Below, one piece after another: positions 51,189 to 59,522 of a stretch of DNA of 64,000 bases. A program made the translations under genes and the position numbers. The stretch's first letter is position 1; every line of letters begins with the position of its first letter. The notes beneath the pieces were generated by a model. That model made no database searches. It was not told the DNA's origin and worked only from the letters and a program-made list of their open reading frames with translations. The DNA lies in NCBI RefSeq assembly GCF_034263275.1, contig NZ_CP139559.1, positions 5,828,001-5,892,000 of the forward strand. Reading direction: 5' to 3'. This stretch comes from Mucilaginibacter sp. cycad4 (GTDB taxonomy: Bacteria; Bacteroidota; Bacteroidia; Sphingobacteriales; Sphingobacteriaceae).

Positions 51189-52305
51189 AGCAGGGACATC
51201 GCTGTTCCAGAAACCGGTTAAAGATAATGGCATGCCCGCTTTTGTAACACCGGTAAATCCGACAACAGGTAAGGGTTACAGTGGCATGAACCAGATCATA
51301 CTGGCTATGAAAGGCCATGATGATCCAAGGTGGATGTCTGCTGATGCAGCAAGTTATGCTGGGTTCCTTGTTAAAAAAGGTGCCACCGGAACCATGATTG
51401 AGTTTTCAAAATCGAACGACATTCAGGCAGTCCGTACGCCGGAAGGCGCAAAAATTAAGGATGATGACGGTAAAACAATAACCCGAACTGTCGAATTTGA
51501 AAAACCGCAAACGGTTAAAGCATTCCTATTCAACGGTTCCCAGATCAATAACCTGCCGCCCTTATCCGAATTTCTGAAAAAACAGGACGAGGGGCAATCC
51601 CTAAGCCCTGTTAAAAGGGTGGAAAAACTGATCGCCGATAGTAAAGCGGTTATAATTCATGGTGGTGAAGAAGCTTATTATGATAAGAAACGTGACGCAA
51701 TCTTCCTGCCCGAAAAGGAAAAGTTTGAAAGTGAAACGAAGTACCTGCAGGCGGCCATACATCAACTGGCACATTGGACAGGGCACGAAAGCAGACTAAA
51801 CAGGCCTATGGAAGGAAAGTTTGGCTCTATGGAATACGCCAGGGAAGAAATTCGCGCGGCAATAGCCGCCATGATGATTGGCGGTGAAACGAAGATCGGC
51901 CACAATTTTGGTCCGCATGCCGCTTATTCCAACAACTTCCAGAAGATTTTAAGGGATACCCCTTTCGAAATTGTTAAAGTAAGCAGGGATGCCCAAAAGA
52001 TATCATCTCTTCTACTGGGCCTGGGACAGAAAAGGGAAGTAAAACAAGGAGCAGAAAAGAACCTTAACTTTCAAAAGGGCGACCAGATTTCCTATATGGA
52101 TACGAGCTACAAAGTGCTGGATGTCTATAAAAATAAAAGTATCAAAGTGGAAGATATGGATGGTGCCCGTAAAACTATTAAAGCTACTGACGGACTCTAT
52201 AAGTCGCTGCTGGAAGTTCGTAACAACGTCGGCGAAGAACAGGGCCATGGTCGCGAAAATGACCATTCGGCAGAACAACAGAATAATTATCAAATAGAAC
52301 GTTAA
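51127..52305 (+). CDS. ArdC-like polyvalent protein with degenerate zincin site
   Basis: A 392-residue protein. Residues 1-120 match the ArdC N-terminal ssDNA-binding domain (LFQKPVKDNGMPAFVTPVNP, GYSGMNQIILA). Residues about 160-300 match the zincin-like domain (SRLNRPMEG, MEYAREEIRAAIAAMM). The metalloprotease motif reads HQLAH (residues 212-216), so the catalytic Glu of HELAH is Gln. ArdC-type proteins protect entering DNA from restriction. The substitution may mean that protease activity is lost while DNA binding is kept. About 90 C-terminal residues have a small beta domain. Confidence 0.82.
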   Translation: MSDNFKKLPVQLSEKLAAELKAGTSLFQKPVKDNGMPAFVTPVNPTTGKGYSGMNQIILAMKGHDDPRWMSADAASYAGFLVKKGATGTMIEFSKSNDIQAVRTPEGAKIKDDDGKTITRTVEFEKPQTVKAFLFNGSQINNLPPLSEFLKKQDEGQSLSPVKRVEKLIADSKAVIIHGGEEAYYDKKRDAIFLPEKEKFESETKYLQAAIHQLAHWTGHESRLNRPMEGKFGSMEYAREEIRAAIAAMMIGGETKIGHNFGPHAAYSNNFQKILRDTPFEIVKVSRDAQKISSLLLGLGQKREVKQGAEKNLNFQKGDQISYMDTSYKVLDVYKNKSIKVEDMDGARKTIKATDGLYKSLLEVRNNVGEEQGHGRENDHSAEQQNNYQIER

Positions 52306-52306
52306 C

Positions 52307-53086
52307 ATGAACCTGATCAGTTATAATGAAAATAAGCTTCCGATCGACGATCTGGAAACTATTGGCCTGGCCGCGGGCGGCCAACTCCTGCTCAATGTGG
52401 ATGATCTGAAAGCTTTGCTTTCCGGTCGTCGCACTGGTTTACTCCAGTTGGATAACCTGCAAGCTGAAAATATCCGTATCCAAACATTAGATGCCAAGCT
52501 CTCCCTGCAACCTGACGCGACGGGCAAACTGGACCTGGTGATCCATCCTGTTTATCGCAAAGCGGTAACACCGGATTTCCTGGAAGAGAACGAGGCTCAG
52601 CTACTTCAATCAGGAGAAGTAGAGAATTTCCTGAAGATCACTATTGATAATATAGGCAACAAAAAAGAATTGCTTGTTGAATACGATTCAGAAACCAGGG
52701 AGTTTATTGTATCCGACACGGAAAAGATCCTTGCCCCGGATATGGTCAACGGTGAATTCCTGACGCCCGCGCAAAAAGAAAATTACCGCAAGGGCAAAGA
52801 GGTGGAACTACCGGATAGTACCACTTTTAACTATTCAGGCAAGGACATTCACGGCATCCGTTCGAACAAACTGGCACTTGTAGCGTCTATATTGATCGAT
52901 GGTGGCCTTTCTTATGTACTGTATAAGGGACTGAATGCCCTGTTTAACAAAAAGCGTGACCCTAAAGAAGCGGCAAAACAAAGTCCTGCATTTCAAAGTG
53001 CGCTCAAGGATATGATAAACAGGCAGCAACCGGAGGATCAGCATTTTATCAACTTTTACAGTCAGGAGGAAGGTAACTCGCGATGA
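52307..53086 (+). CDS. DUF4099/DUF3945-like protein
   Basis: A 259-residue protein. The opening block IDDLETIGLAAGGQLLLNVD and LKALLSGRRTGLLQLDNL, followed by TLDAKLSLQPDATGKLDLVI, resembles the DUF4099/DUF3945 proteins common in Bacteroidetes elements. A C-terminal helix (VASILIDGGLSYVLYKGL) may touch the membrane. It overlaps the next gene by 4 bases. Function unknown. Confidence 0.65.
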   Translation: MNLISYNENKLPIDDLETIGLAAGGQLLLNVDDLKALLSGRRTGLLQLDNLQAENIRIQTLDAKLSLQPDATGKLDLVIHPVYRKAVTPDFLEENEAQLLQSGEVENFLKITIDNIGNKKELLVEYDSETREFIVSDTEKILAPDMVNGEFLTPAQKENYRKGKEVELPDSTTFNYSGKDIHGIRSNKLALVASILIDGGLSYVLYKGLNALFNKKRDPKEAAKQSPAFQSALKDMINRQQPEDQHFINFYSQEEGNSR

Positions 53087-53676
53087 ATGATACACTAACA
53101 AAGCTTGGCGTTCCTTTAGATATCCAGGCCTTGTTCAATGTCCAGCAGCCTTTCTTTGACTACGGCGACGCCGTGGAAATCATTGCGCTCAACTACCATT
53201 TTGTTCCTGCAAGCCATAATATCTGGGTAGCAGGGAATGGAGCCGCTGTAGAAGTGCTGATTGCCCGCTCAGCTATGGATTGTATTGCATTTTTGGCACT
53301 AAGCACCCTTAAATACCGGCAATTGGAAAAGCTTTGTTTTTTGGCCCTTGGCAACAGGCCTTCTACAGCGCAACTGAATTGGATCAGGGAGAATTACGGT
53401 AAAAGAAAATTTACATTGCTCTTTGAAGCCGACCTAATGGGCCGCGCGACAGATATTTTCGTAGCAGTCGGGCTGAAAGCAAAGCGTGTAAAACTAGAGT
53501 GGACTGGCCAACAGGTAAAAGTCATTTATAATGGGCACAGTGTGCTTTTCGACGGGGAGCAACTGACGCTTAATGCCTTTGAACAGGCTTTTAGCACCAG
53601 GACGGCCGTACGCACGCGAAAACCGCTTCAACAAGCAAACTATTTTAATCAACTTAAATATGACAGCACCCGATAA
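53083..53676 (+). CDS. hypothetical protein of conjugative element
   Basis: A 197-residue soluble protein (MNDTLTKLGVPLDIQALF...) with alternating strands and helices, possibly a degenerate Toprim-like region (LLFEADLMGRATDIFVAVGL). Its end overlaps the next start by 17 bases. No confident family. Confidence 0.55.
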   Translation: MNDTLTKLGVPLDIQALFNVQQPFFDYGDAVEIIALNYHFVPASHNIWVAGNGAAVEVLIARSAMDCIAFLALSTLKYRQLEKLCFLALGNRPSTAQLNWIRENYGKRKFTLLFEADLMGRATDIFVAVGLKAKRVKLEWTGQQVKVIYNGHSVLFDGEQLTLNAFEQAFSTRTAVRTRKPLQQANYFNQLKYDSTR

Positions 53677-54118
53677 TATCATTCTAAAACCCGCTTTCGT
53701 TTGGGCATCTATAAAATGCCTACCACTGATACTGATGGCGCTCGTATTTTTAGGGTTGGCCCGGTGGCTTTCGCCGTTCTTCGTCCTGTTCAGTACAGGC
53801 ACGGCAGGTCTCGCCTGTTACCGGCTCATTTATGTCCGAAGCTACACCTATACCATAACCCAGGAACTGGTTAAGCTTCAACACGGAGTCTTTTCCAAAC
53901 GGGCTGATCAGATTGAAATGTTTCGTATTAAGGATTATATCGTTACTCAGTCATTTCTGCAGCAACTATTCAAACTTATGGACGTTATCCTGAAGACGAC
54001 CGATCCTGAAAATCACTCGATCAGATTACAGGGTATCCCGGAATCAGATATCATTGATATTATCCGAGCCCGCGTACAGGAGGCGAGACGGCACAATCAG
54101 ATTTACGAAATTAATTGA
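53660..54118 (+). CDS. PH-domain (bPH2-like) membrane protein, copy 1
   Basis: A 152-residue protein with two membrane helices (LPLILMALVFLGLARWL, FFVLFSTGTAGLACYRLI), then a bacterial PH domain of the YdbS/YdbT type (YTYTITQELVKLQHGVFSKR, IEMFRIKDYIVTQSFLQQ). Start at ATG 53660 after the previous gene. A second bPH2 protein is encoded at 54615. Confidence 0.75.
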   Translation: MTAPDNIILKPAFVWASIKCLPLILMALVFLGLARWLSPFFVLFSTGTAGLACYRLIYVRSYTYTITQELVKLQHGVFSKRADQIEMFRIKDYIVTQSFLQQLFKLMDVILKTTDPENHSIRLQGIPESDIIDIIRARVQEARRHNQIYEIN

Positions 54119-54170
54119 AAATGGCCTTGTGTGTTACTAATGAATTTAGTAAATTTAACTATTTAAAGCT

Positions 54171-54407
54171 ATGAAAACTTTCGCTCACCTGATCTTTACC
54201 TGCTTTGTCTCTTTCTTCGCTTTCTGCGGCGCATTGAGCATGAAAGATAATCCATGGCCAGGTTTTGCCGTCGCATTCGGTATTTGGGGCATTTTTCTCT
54301 GGCGATACAATGTGAGGACGAAGCGTGAGGCTCAAAGAAGGCAAATGGAAGAATTCATTTTCCGCGAATATATGCGTTCCAGAACCCACGGCAACAGAAA
54401 TTTCTGA
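54171..54407 (+). CDS. small membrane protein
   Basis: A 78-residue protein with two hydrophobic helices (LIFTCFVSFFAFCGAL, FAVAFGIWGIFLWRY) and a basic tail. Lies 52 bases after the bPH2 gene. Role unknown. Confidence 0.55.
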   Translation: MKTFAHLIFTCFVSFFAFCGALSMKDNPWPGFAVAFGIWGIFLWRYNVRTKREAQRRQMEEFIFREYMRSRTHGNRNF

Positions 54408-54440
54408 TGCATATTATGGTTTACTACTTTGCAAATAATC

Positions 54441-54459
54441 TACAGTGACCATCACTGTA
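54441..54459. promoter_or_regulatory. perfect palindrome in intergenic region
   Basis: TACAGTGA (54441-54448) and TCACTGTA (54452-54459) with a 3-base spacer, between the small membrane protein and the second PH-domain gene. Possible operator for the downstream unit. Confidence 0.4.
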
Positions 54460-54478
54460 TTGTGATAAGGTTTAAGTT

Positions 54479-54511
54479 AAAAGTCCCGGCAGCGATTGCT
54501 AAGGGACTTTT
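54479..54511 (+). terminator. intrinsic terminator
   Basis: AAAAGTCCC (54479-54487) and GGGACTTTT (54503-54511) with a 15-base loop and a further T-rich run. It ends transcription from the tra-distal genes. Confidence 0.7.
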
Positions 54512-54614
54512 CATTTTAAAGCTATCGCTTGTTTAAGTTTTTACAGGCTTAAATACCTTCGCTAGATCTTGCGCACCCTGCTAGATCATTATTTACCCTT
54601 TAAATTTTATTCCA

Positions 54615-55115
54615 ATGAAACCAATCCCATATGGGATCGCCCCAGTGCGTCCTTCAGTGAGGTATACGCTGATCTGTACAAGCCCCTGGCTGATATTGTT
54701 TTTTATTCTAGCTTACGGAGCGCTCGTCATTCACCCGCTTTTACTTGTCGCGAGCTGGATCACGTTGCTGGCCTTTTGCTATCATGTTTTTCTATTGAGC
54801 TCAGAGGTTTATATCCTTACACCGGACATGTTCCTGGTGAGTAAGGGCCTGCTTTACCAAACCGTTACATGGCTCGGGCATCACCAGATCAAAGACTATC
54901 AGATACACGATTCTAAATGGATGGCTTATCTCGGTATCGTCGACCTCACAATCATCAGCACCGAAGATCTGCAAATACGTTGTAGGGTGAAAGGTGTCGG
55001 TAACAATGCAATGCGCAACGCCTTCAACACGATTATCGATCTGCTCGAAATGCGCAAGGAATATTTTCAAAGCCTGATCGACCTGGCTGAAAAGTTAAAC
55101 GATAAGCAATCATAG
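54615..55115 (+). CDS. PH-domain (bPH2-like) membrane protein, copy 2
   Basis: A 166-residue protein with two membrane helices (WLILFFILAYGALVIHPLLL, VASWITLLAFCYHVFLL) and a PH domain (YILTPDMFLVSKGLLYQTVT, HHQIKDYQIHDSKWMAYLG). It repeats the organisation of the 53660 gene. Starts a new transcription unit after a terminator. Role unknown. Confidence 0.75.
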   Translation: MKPIPYGIAPVRPSVRYTLICTSPWLILFFILAYGALVIHPLLLVASWITLLAFCYHVFLLSSEVYILTPDMFLVSKGLLYQTVTWLGHHQIKDYQIHDSKWMAYLGIVDLTIISTEDLQIRCRVKGVGNNAMRNAFNTIIDLLEMRKEYFQSLIDLAEKLNDKQS

Positions 55116-55117
55116 CC

Positions 55118-55912
55118 ATGGACAGTAATCAACATATCTTAGCTATTGGGCCAGTGCCCTTTATCATTGATACTTTGCAGGAAAAACTGATACAGTATGA
55201 TGACCATGAAAACACGATCAATTTCAATGACCTTACTCGGCACGAAGGCTATTATACGGCCCGCTTTCACAAAGGACTTCGCAATCTTGCCGATGGTTAT
55301 CAAACCTCCGGCAAGATAAACGATCAGATCATGGACTTGACGTTACCGGGTATCATCCTGGCAGTCCCCGGAGAATTACCAGACGAACTGAAATCATCCC
55401 TAAGCGCGATCAGTCAGAAAAAAGGCTGGGGGTTTTATCTTGGCGGTGAAGATTTAGCGAAAAGGTTATCAGGAGTATTACCTTACATAGATCTTGCAGG
55501 CACAGAATTCACCATCGACTGGCGGCTGAAGGAGCTGAGAGAAACCGCGCAGTCCGGGAACATTATCAGCCTTCGGAACATGGAAATGTCTGACGATGGC
55601 CATGCCTATCTCACTTTTTACGATACTGAAACGCACTGCATACTGGAAGCCGATGAGTTTCTCTTTGAGCTGCCGGAACACGTAGTTCTATTGGAAATAC
55701 CCAACGAGATCTGGCTGGATCCGATTGCGGTCGCCAGATCGTACGGGATGAACGATACAGATATTTTGATAACATACCCCATATCAAAAAAGCTATCAGC
55801 AAAGGTCACTCCTATAGCTGAAACCGGATTGTCGAAATTTATCGCAGAAAACGTGAAGCGGCGAGACAACCGGCAAGACGGCCTAGAACCAGATCCTGGG
55901 CTTACCCGATAA
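55118..55912 (+). CDS. hypothetical protein of conjugative element
   Basis: A 264-residue acidic soluble protein (MDSNQHILAIGPVPFIIDTL...) with no family I recognise. It begins 2 bases after the PH-domain gene, so the two are co-expressed. A perfect terminator follows. Confidence 0.55.
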   Translation: MDSNQHILAIGPVPFIIDTLQEKLIQYDDHENTINFNDLTRHEGYYTARFHKGLRNLADGYQTSGKINDQIMDLTLPGIILAVPGELPDELKSSLSAISQKKGWGFYLGGEDLAKRLSGVLPYIDLAGTEFTIDWRLKELRETAQSGNIISLRNMEMSDDGHAYLTFYDTETHCILEADEFLFELPEHVVLLEIPNEIWLDPIAVARSYGMNDTDILITYPISKKLSAKVTPIAETGLSKFIAENVKRRDNRQDGLEPDPGLTR

Positions 55913-55932
55913 CAAAATCAACATTCAATTAT

Positions 55933-55961
55933 GTATACCGGCGGAAGTCCGGTATACTTTT
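55933..55961 (+). terminator. intrinsic terminator before HTH gene
   Basis: GTATACCGG (55933-55941), 7-base loop, CCGGTATAC (55949-55957), then TTTT. Confidence 0.8.
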
Positions 55962-55971
55962 ATCCTTAACT

Positions 55972-56235
55972 ATGAATAGAATGAATTTAGAAGTTCTTAC
56001 GGTCGACGATCTTGAAAAATTCCGCCAGCAGCTCCTAACGGATATCAAGGACCTCCTTCAACCAAAACAATATCAAAAGAGATGGCTCAAAACTGCTGAT
56101 GTTATGAAAATGCTCGGCATGTCTGAAGTTACGCTGCAAACATTACGAAAACAGGGTAAAATACCTTTCAAAAAATTACGTGGCGTATGCTATTATGATG
56201 CCGAAGAACTTGATGATTATTTGAGCAGCCTTTAG
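55972..56235 (+). CDS. excisionase-like HTH protein
   Basis: An 87-residue protein with a MerR/HTH_17-type helix-turn-helix in its C-terminal half (WLKTADVMKMLGMSEVTLQT, LRKQGKIPFKKLRGVCYYDA) and a basic helical N-terminus. This layout is common for excisionases and small regulators of Bacteroidetes mobile elements. It is the last element-type gene before ordinary chromosomal genes, so it may lie near an end of the element. Confidence 0.75.
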   Translation: MNRMNLEVLTVDDLEKFRQQLLTDIKDLLQPKQYQKRWLKTADVMKMLGMSEVTLQTLRKQGKIPFKKLRGVCYYDAEELDDYLSSL

Positions 56236-56255
56236 ACTGATTTAATATTCCATTC

Positions 56256-57365
56256 TTACTGGGGCATTCTCACGATTGCTTTCAGGGTTATACCTTTTTC
56301 AGAGTCCTCAACCGCTGCGTTTATATCGTTCAACTCATAAAACCTGATGAGTTTGTCAAATGGAAACATGCCTTTTTTATGTAGTTCGATGAGTTGTGGA
56401 ATGAATATATCTGGTACGCTGTCGCCTTCAATAACATATTTCAATGTACGTCCCATGGTGAAAAACTGGCTGTCAACTTCCAGTTTTTCGGCCGGTAAAA
56501 TCCCAACTACAGCACATGTACCCATAAAGCGTAATGAACCAAGCAACTGATTTATCACCGCATTCCGACCTGTGGTATCAACCGCGTAATGTACACCACC
56601 GGGGCTCAGCCTGTTATTGATCTCTTCTGAAACAATCAATTCTCTGCTGTTGATGGTATCAGTAGCACCCAGTTCTTTCGCAAGGTCAAGCCGGTTATCA
56701 AAAATATCTACCGCAATGATAGATGTACATCCGGCTGCCTTGGCAGCCATGATCGCCGCCAGGCCTACGGGTCCTACGCCTGCAATTACAATGCTTTCTC
56801 CGGACGACGGTTTCAGGACATTCAGGACCGTGCCCGCGCCTGTTTGCAGGCCGCAACCCAAAGGCCCCAATATTTCCAGCTGGACGTCTTCCGGTACTTT
56901 TACAACGTTGTTCTCGGAAACCAGGGAATAAGTCGCAAAAGAGGATTGTCCGAAGAAGAACCCGGCGATGCCTGTCCCGTCATGACTATGATAAGGACAA
57001 GATCCGTCATTTCGAATGCCACCGAAGTTCATCGGAAAAAAACTAATGCAATAAGAAGGGTGCCCTGATTTGCAGTAACTGCATTTTCCGCAGCTGGCAG
57101 GTGCAAGTACGACGTGGTTCCCCGCTTTTACCTTCGTAACACTGCTGCCCGTCTTTACTACAATGCCAGCGCCTTCATGTCCCAATATCCCGGGAAAGCC
57201 AAAAGGCAGATGCTGATCCCTGATGGCTATATCCGTGTGACATAAACCGGTAGCCACAATTTTTACTAAAATTTCCTCAGGACGTAATTCAGTATCAAGC
57301 TGAATATTTTCAATTTCGAACTTTTGTTTGGGCGCAGTTAATACGGCTGCTGTAATTTCCATCAT
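56256..57365 (-). CDS. zinc-dependent alcohol dehydrogenase
   Basis: A 369-residue medium-chain dehydrogenase: catalytic zinc ligands in GLCHTD and GHEGAG, structural zinc loop CGKCSYCKSGHPSYC and NAD site GVGPVGLAAIMAAKAAG. It resembles aryl-alcohol/benzyl-alcohol dehydrogenases and catalyses NAD-linked oxidation of alcohols or the reverse. The ATGs at 57365 and 57362 are both adequate. The NAD-binding gene upstream on the same strand lies 37 bases away. Confidence 0.9.
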   Translation of the reverse strand: MMEITAAVLTAPKQKFEIENIQLDTELRPEEILVKIVATGLCHTDIAIRDQHLPFGFPGILGHEGAGIVVKTGSSVTKVKAGNHVVLAPASCGKCSYCKSGHPSYCISFFPMNFGGIRNDGSCPYHSHDGTGIAGFFFGQSSFATYSLVSENNVVKVPEDVQLEILGPLGCGLQTGAGTVLNVLKPSSGESIVIAGVGPVGLAAIMAAKAAGCTSIIAVDIFDNRLDLAKELGATDTINSRELIVSEEINNRLSPGGVHYAVDTTGRNAVINQLLGSLRFMGTCAVVGILPAEKLEVDSQFFTMGRTLKYVIEGDSVPDIFIPQLIELHKKGMFPFDKLIRFYELNDINAAVEDSEKGITLKAIVRMPQ

Positions 57366-57402
57366 TGATATGTTTAAGTTGAATAGTGGTGTACTTAAGG
57401 TG

Positions 57403-58089
57403 TTACTTCCGGGAATTTGCCCTGTTTGCAATGTCGGCGATATCTCTTACCTCAATGATCCTGCGCGGGTATCCGTTGAGGGCGACAGCGATCATCGCTT
57501 GTCCCAGTTCCCGTAGTGTGCAGAACCAGTCAGGCTTAAGTAAGCGTCCTATCGGAAAAAACCAGGAAATGAACTTATAAAAGCCGTGCGTATGTTTCAT
57601 TCCGGGTGTAGGAGTAAGCATTAAGGGCCGAAAAGAGTAAAAACAGGCAAAAGGGAGTACCATGAGTTTGTTTTCGGTCCGGCCTTTGACCCTTGCCCAC
57701 ATAGTTTTCCCCCGTTCTGAAAGATCGGAGCCAGCCGCCGATATATAACAAAAGGTGATTTCATGATTTACGCTTAGCAGCGCATTCGCAAAATCAATGG
57801 TCAGCTGATAAGTTACTGCCTTGTATTCTTCCTCTGTTTTCCCCATTGATGTCGTACCTATACAGTAGAAACAGGTATCATATTCACATATTTCCTCCGA
57901 CAAGTTCCGTAGGTCCCTCATGTCCGCCTGAATGGCCTCTTCCAATTTTGGATGGGAAATGCCTGTAGGTTTCCTGCTGATCAGCAGTACCTTCTCCACC
58001 GATTCATGACTCAGGCATTCATGAAGTACCCCTTCACCAACCATTCCGGTTGCACCGGTAAGTATAATTTTCGCTTTTATAAATTCCAT
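57403..58089 (-). CDS. NAD(P)-binding atypical SDR / epimerase-like protein
   Basis: A 228-residue Rossmann protein: ILTGATGMVGEG, VLLISRKPTG, CFYCIGTTSMGKTEEEYK and FCYISAAGSD. Atypical SDR of the NmrA/HSCARG or oxidoreductase type; substrate unknown. Start at ATG 58089, where the Rossmann motif begins; the frame extends upstream to 58158. Probably co-transcribed with the alcohol dehydrogenase. Confidence 0.82.
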   Translation of the reverse strand: MEFIKAKIILTGATGMVGEGVLHECLSHESVEKVLLISRKPTGISHPKLEEAIQADMRDLRNLSEEICEYDTCFYCIGTTSMGKTEEEYKAVTYQLTIDFANALLSVNHEITFCYISAAGSDLSERGKTMWARVKGRTENKLMVLPFACFYSFRPLMLTPTPGMKHTHGFYKFISWFFPIGRLLKPDWFCTLRELGQAMIAVALNGYPRRIIEVRDIADIANRANSRK

Positions 58090-58295
58090 TCGTTTTTCGC
58101 TCTTATATACGATTATCAATGGCGGACCTTTTAAAATGAACTTGATTTGATTGTTCAAATATTCAAATTATCAGGCTCGGCCACTTATCAATTTCAAATA
58201 ATACAGTGTAAATTTCAAAGGTCAGTGTGTTCTTTGCTACGGTTGGTTTGCTTAGACGTAGAATTCAAGTTTGGTCCATCGCCAAACTGGCTGAT

Positions 58296-59156
58296 TCACG
58301 ACAAGCAGCTTTTTAAGGCGGGACCAGCTGAAGAAAGGCGAAGCTTTTCCAATGCTTTATCTTTGATCCTTCGCGTATGCTCAACCGATAGCTTAAATAT
58401 TTCTGCAATTTCTTCCAGTCTTTTCGGGTTATTGCCTCCAAGGCCAAAGTGTAGCGTTAAAACCTCCCGTTCCCGACGAGGTAAAGTTTTCAATGCCTCC
58501 TCAACTTCTATTTTAACAGATTCCCGCAATAGCGCAGCGTCCGGGCATTCGTCATCCTGTGGTACGAGATCACAAAGTGTAATGGCCGAATCTGAAACAA
58601 GCGGCCGGTCCAATGAAGTTATGGCCTGGCTCTGGATCAACAGTTCCGACAGGCTTTGTTCTTCGATGCCAAGCACTGCTGAAATTTCTCCAACCGAAGC
58701 TCCGCATCCGCTGGACTGTTCCAATTTTGATAAGGCCTGCATATATTTATTGATTAGCGAGACCTGATTCAAGGGTAAATGTATAAACCTGGTCTGTTGT
58801 TCGATCGCGCTGACGACAGCCTGCCTGATATACCAGACGGCATAAGTGATAAAACGAAAACCCTTGGTGTGGTCGAACCGCTCTGCGGCCCGGATGAGGC
58901 CAATGTTTCCTTCGCTGATCAGATCACTAAGGCTGATCCCTCTTGTTTGATATTGTTTGGCTACCGAGATGACAAAACGAAGATTGGCGGTGACAAGTTG
59001 AGACAAGGCAACCTTGTCTCCGTTTGCGATTCGCCGGCATAGTTGTTCTTCTTCCGTAACGCTGACGACAGTCTTTTTTTCGATTTCGTGAAAGTACCGC
59101 CCCAGTGCATCGTCATCACGACGCGTGATCGCGGCTGAAATTACAAGTGCCCTCAT
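58296..59156 (-). CDS. RpoD-like (SigA-type) sigma factor
   Basis: A 286-residue sigma-70 factor with regions 1.2 to 4: YFHEIEKKTVVSVTEEEQL, NLRFVISVAKQYQTRG, DLISEGNIGLIRAAERFDHT, FRFITYAVWYIRQAV and region 4 LPRREREVLTLHFGLGG with EIFKLSVEHTRRIKDKAL. The size matches the short Bacteroidetes primary sigma. Divergence and its setting suggest a second, alternative copy; the housekeeping gene cannot be excluded. No operon partner. Confidence 0.88.
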   Translation of the reverse strand: MRALVISAAITRRDDDALGRYFHEIEKKTVVSVTEEEQLCRRIANGDKVALSQLVTANLRFVISVAKQYQTRGISLSDLISEGNIGLIRAAERFDHTKGFRFITYAVWYIRQAVVSAIEQQTRFIHLPLNQVSLINKYMQALSKLEQSSGCGASVGEISAVLGIEEQSLSELLIQSQAITSLDRPLVSDSAITLCDLVPQDDECPDAALLRESVKIEVEEALKTLPRREREVLTLHFGLGGNNPKRLEEIAEIFKLSVEHTRRIKDKALEKLRLSSAGPALKSCLS

Positions 59157-59522
59157 TTAAATTGATTTAAGCTGGATGCTACGCCGCTTTTGCTAATTGC
59201 TATTGGTACCCAATCCTTTCGCAGGATAAACTCATTGCGGTGTATATTCAGGCATGTCAAATTCGGCACCATTTCACAGTATGCACAGAATCAGTGGTTT
59301 AAGTTGACTTTGAAGTGTTTTTTCGACGACCTGTCGTTAAATGGCGGTGCGGGTAAATTAATTTTCGCTAATTAAATTGACAAAAATAAAACATACCATA
59401 CGGTATGTTTTTATTGAATTGCTATAAATTTGCCGCTTTGTTGCACTAAATAACCACGTTAAAATGGATTTAGCTGGATCCAGATGGCAAGGCCTGAATT
59501 GCAGCACCAGGTATATTTTTTT
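59157..59522. other. divergent intergenic region with palindrome and promoter-like motif
   Basis: No gene. A perfect 10-base inverted repeat lies at 59388-59411, and a Bacteroidetes -7-like TAAATTTG is at 59425-59432, 91 bases before the chosen cytochrome c peroxidase start. No well-placed -33 TTTG was found, since the palindrome occupies that area. Confidence 0.45.
59388..59411. promoter_or_regulatory. TetR-type operator-like palindrome
   Basis: AAAACATACC (59388-59397) and GGTATGTTTT (59402-59411) are perfect arms around ATAC. Operators of TetR-family repressors often have this ACATACnnnnGTATGT form. No TetR gene is in the window. Confidence 0.6.
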
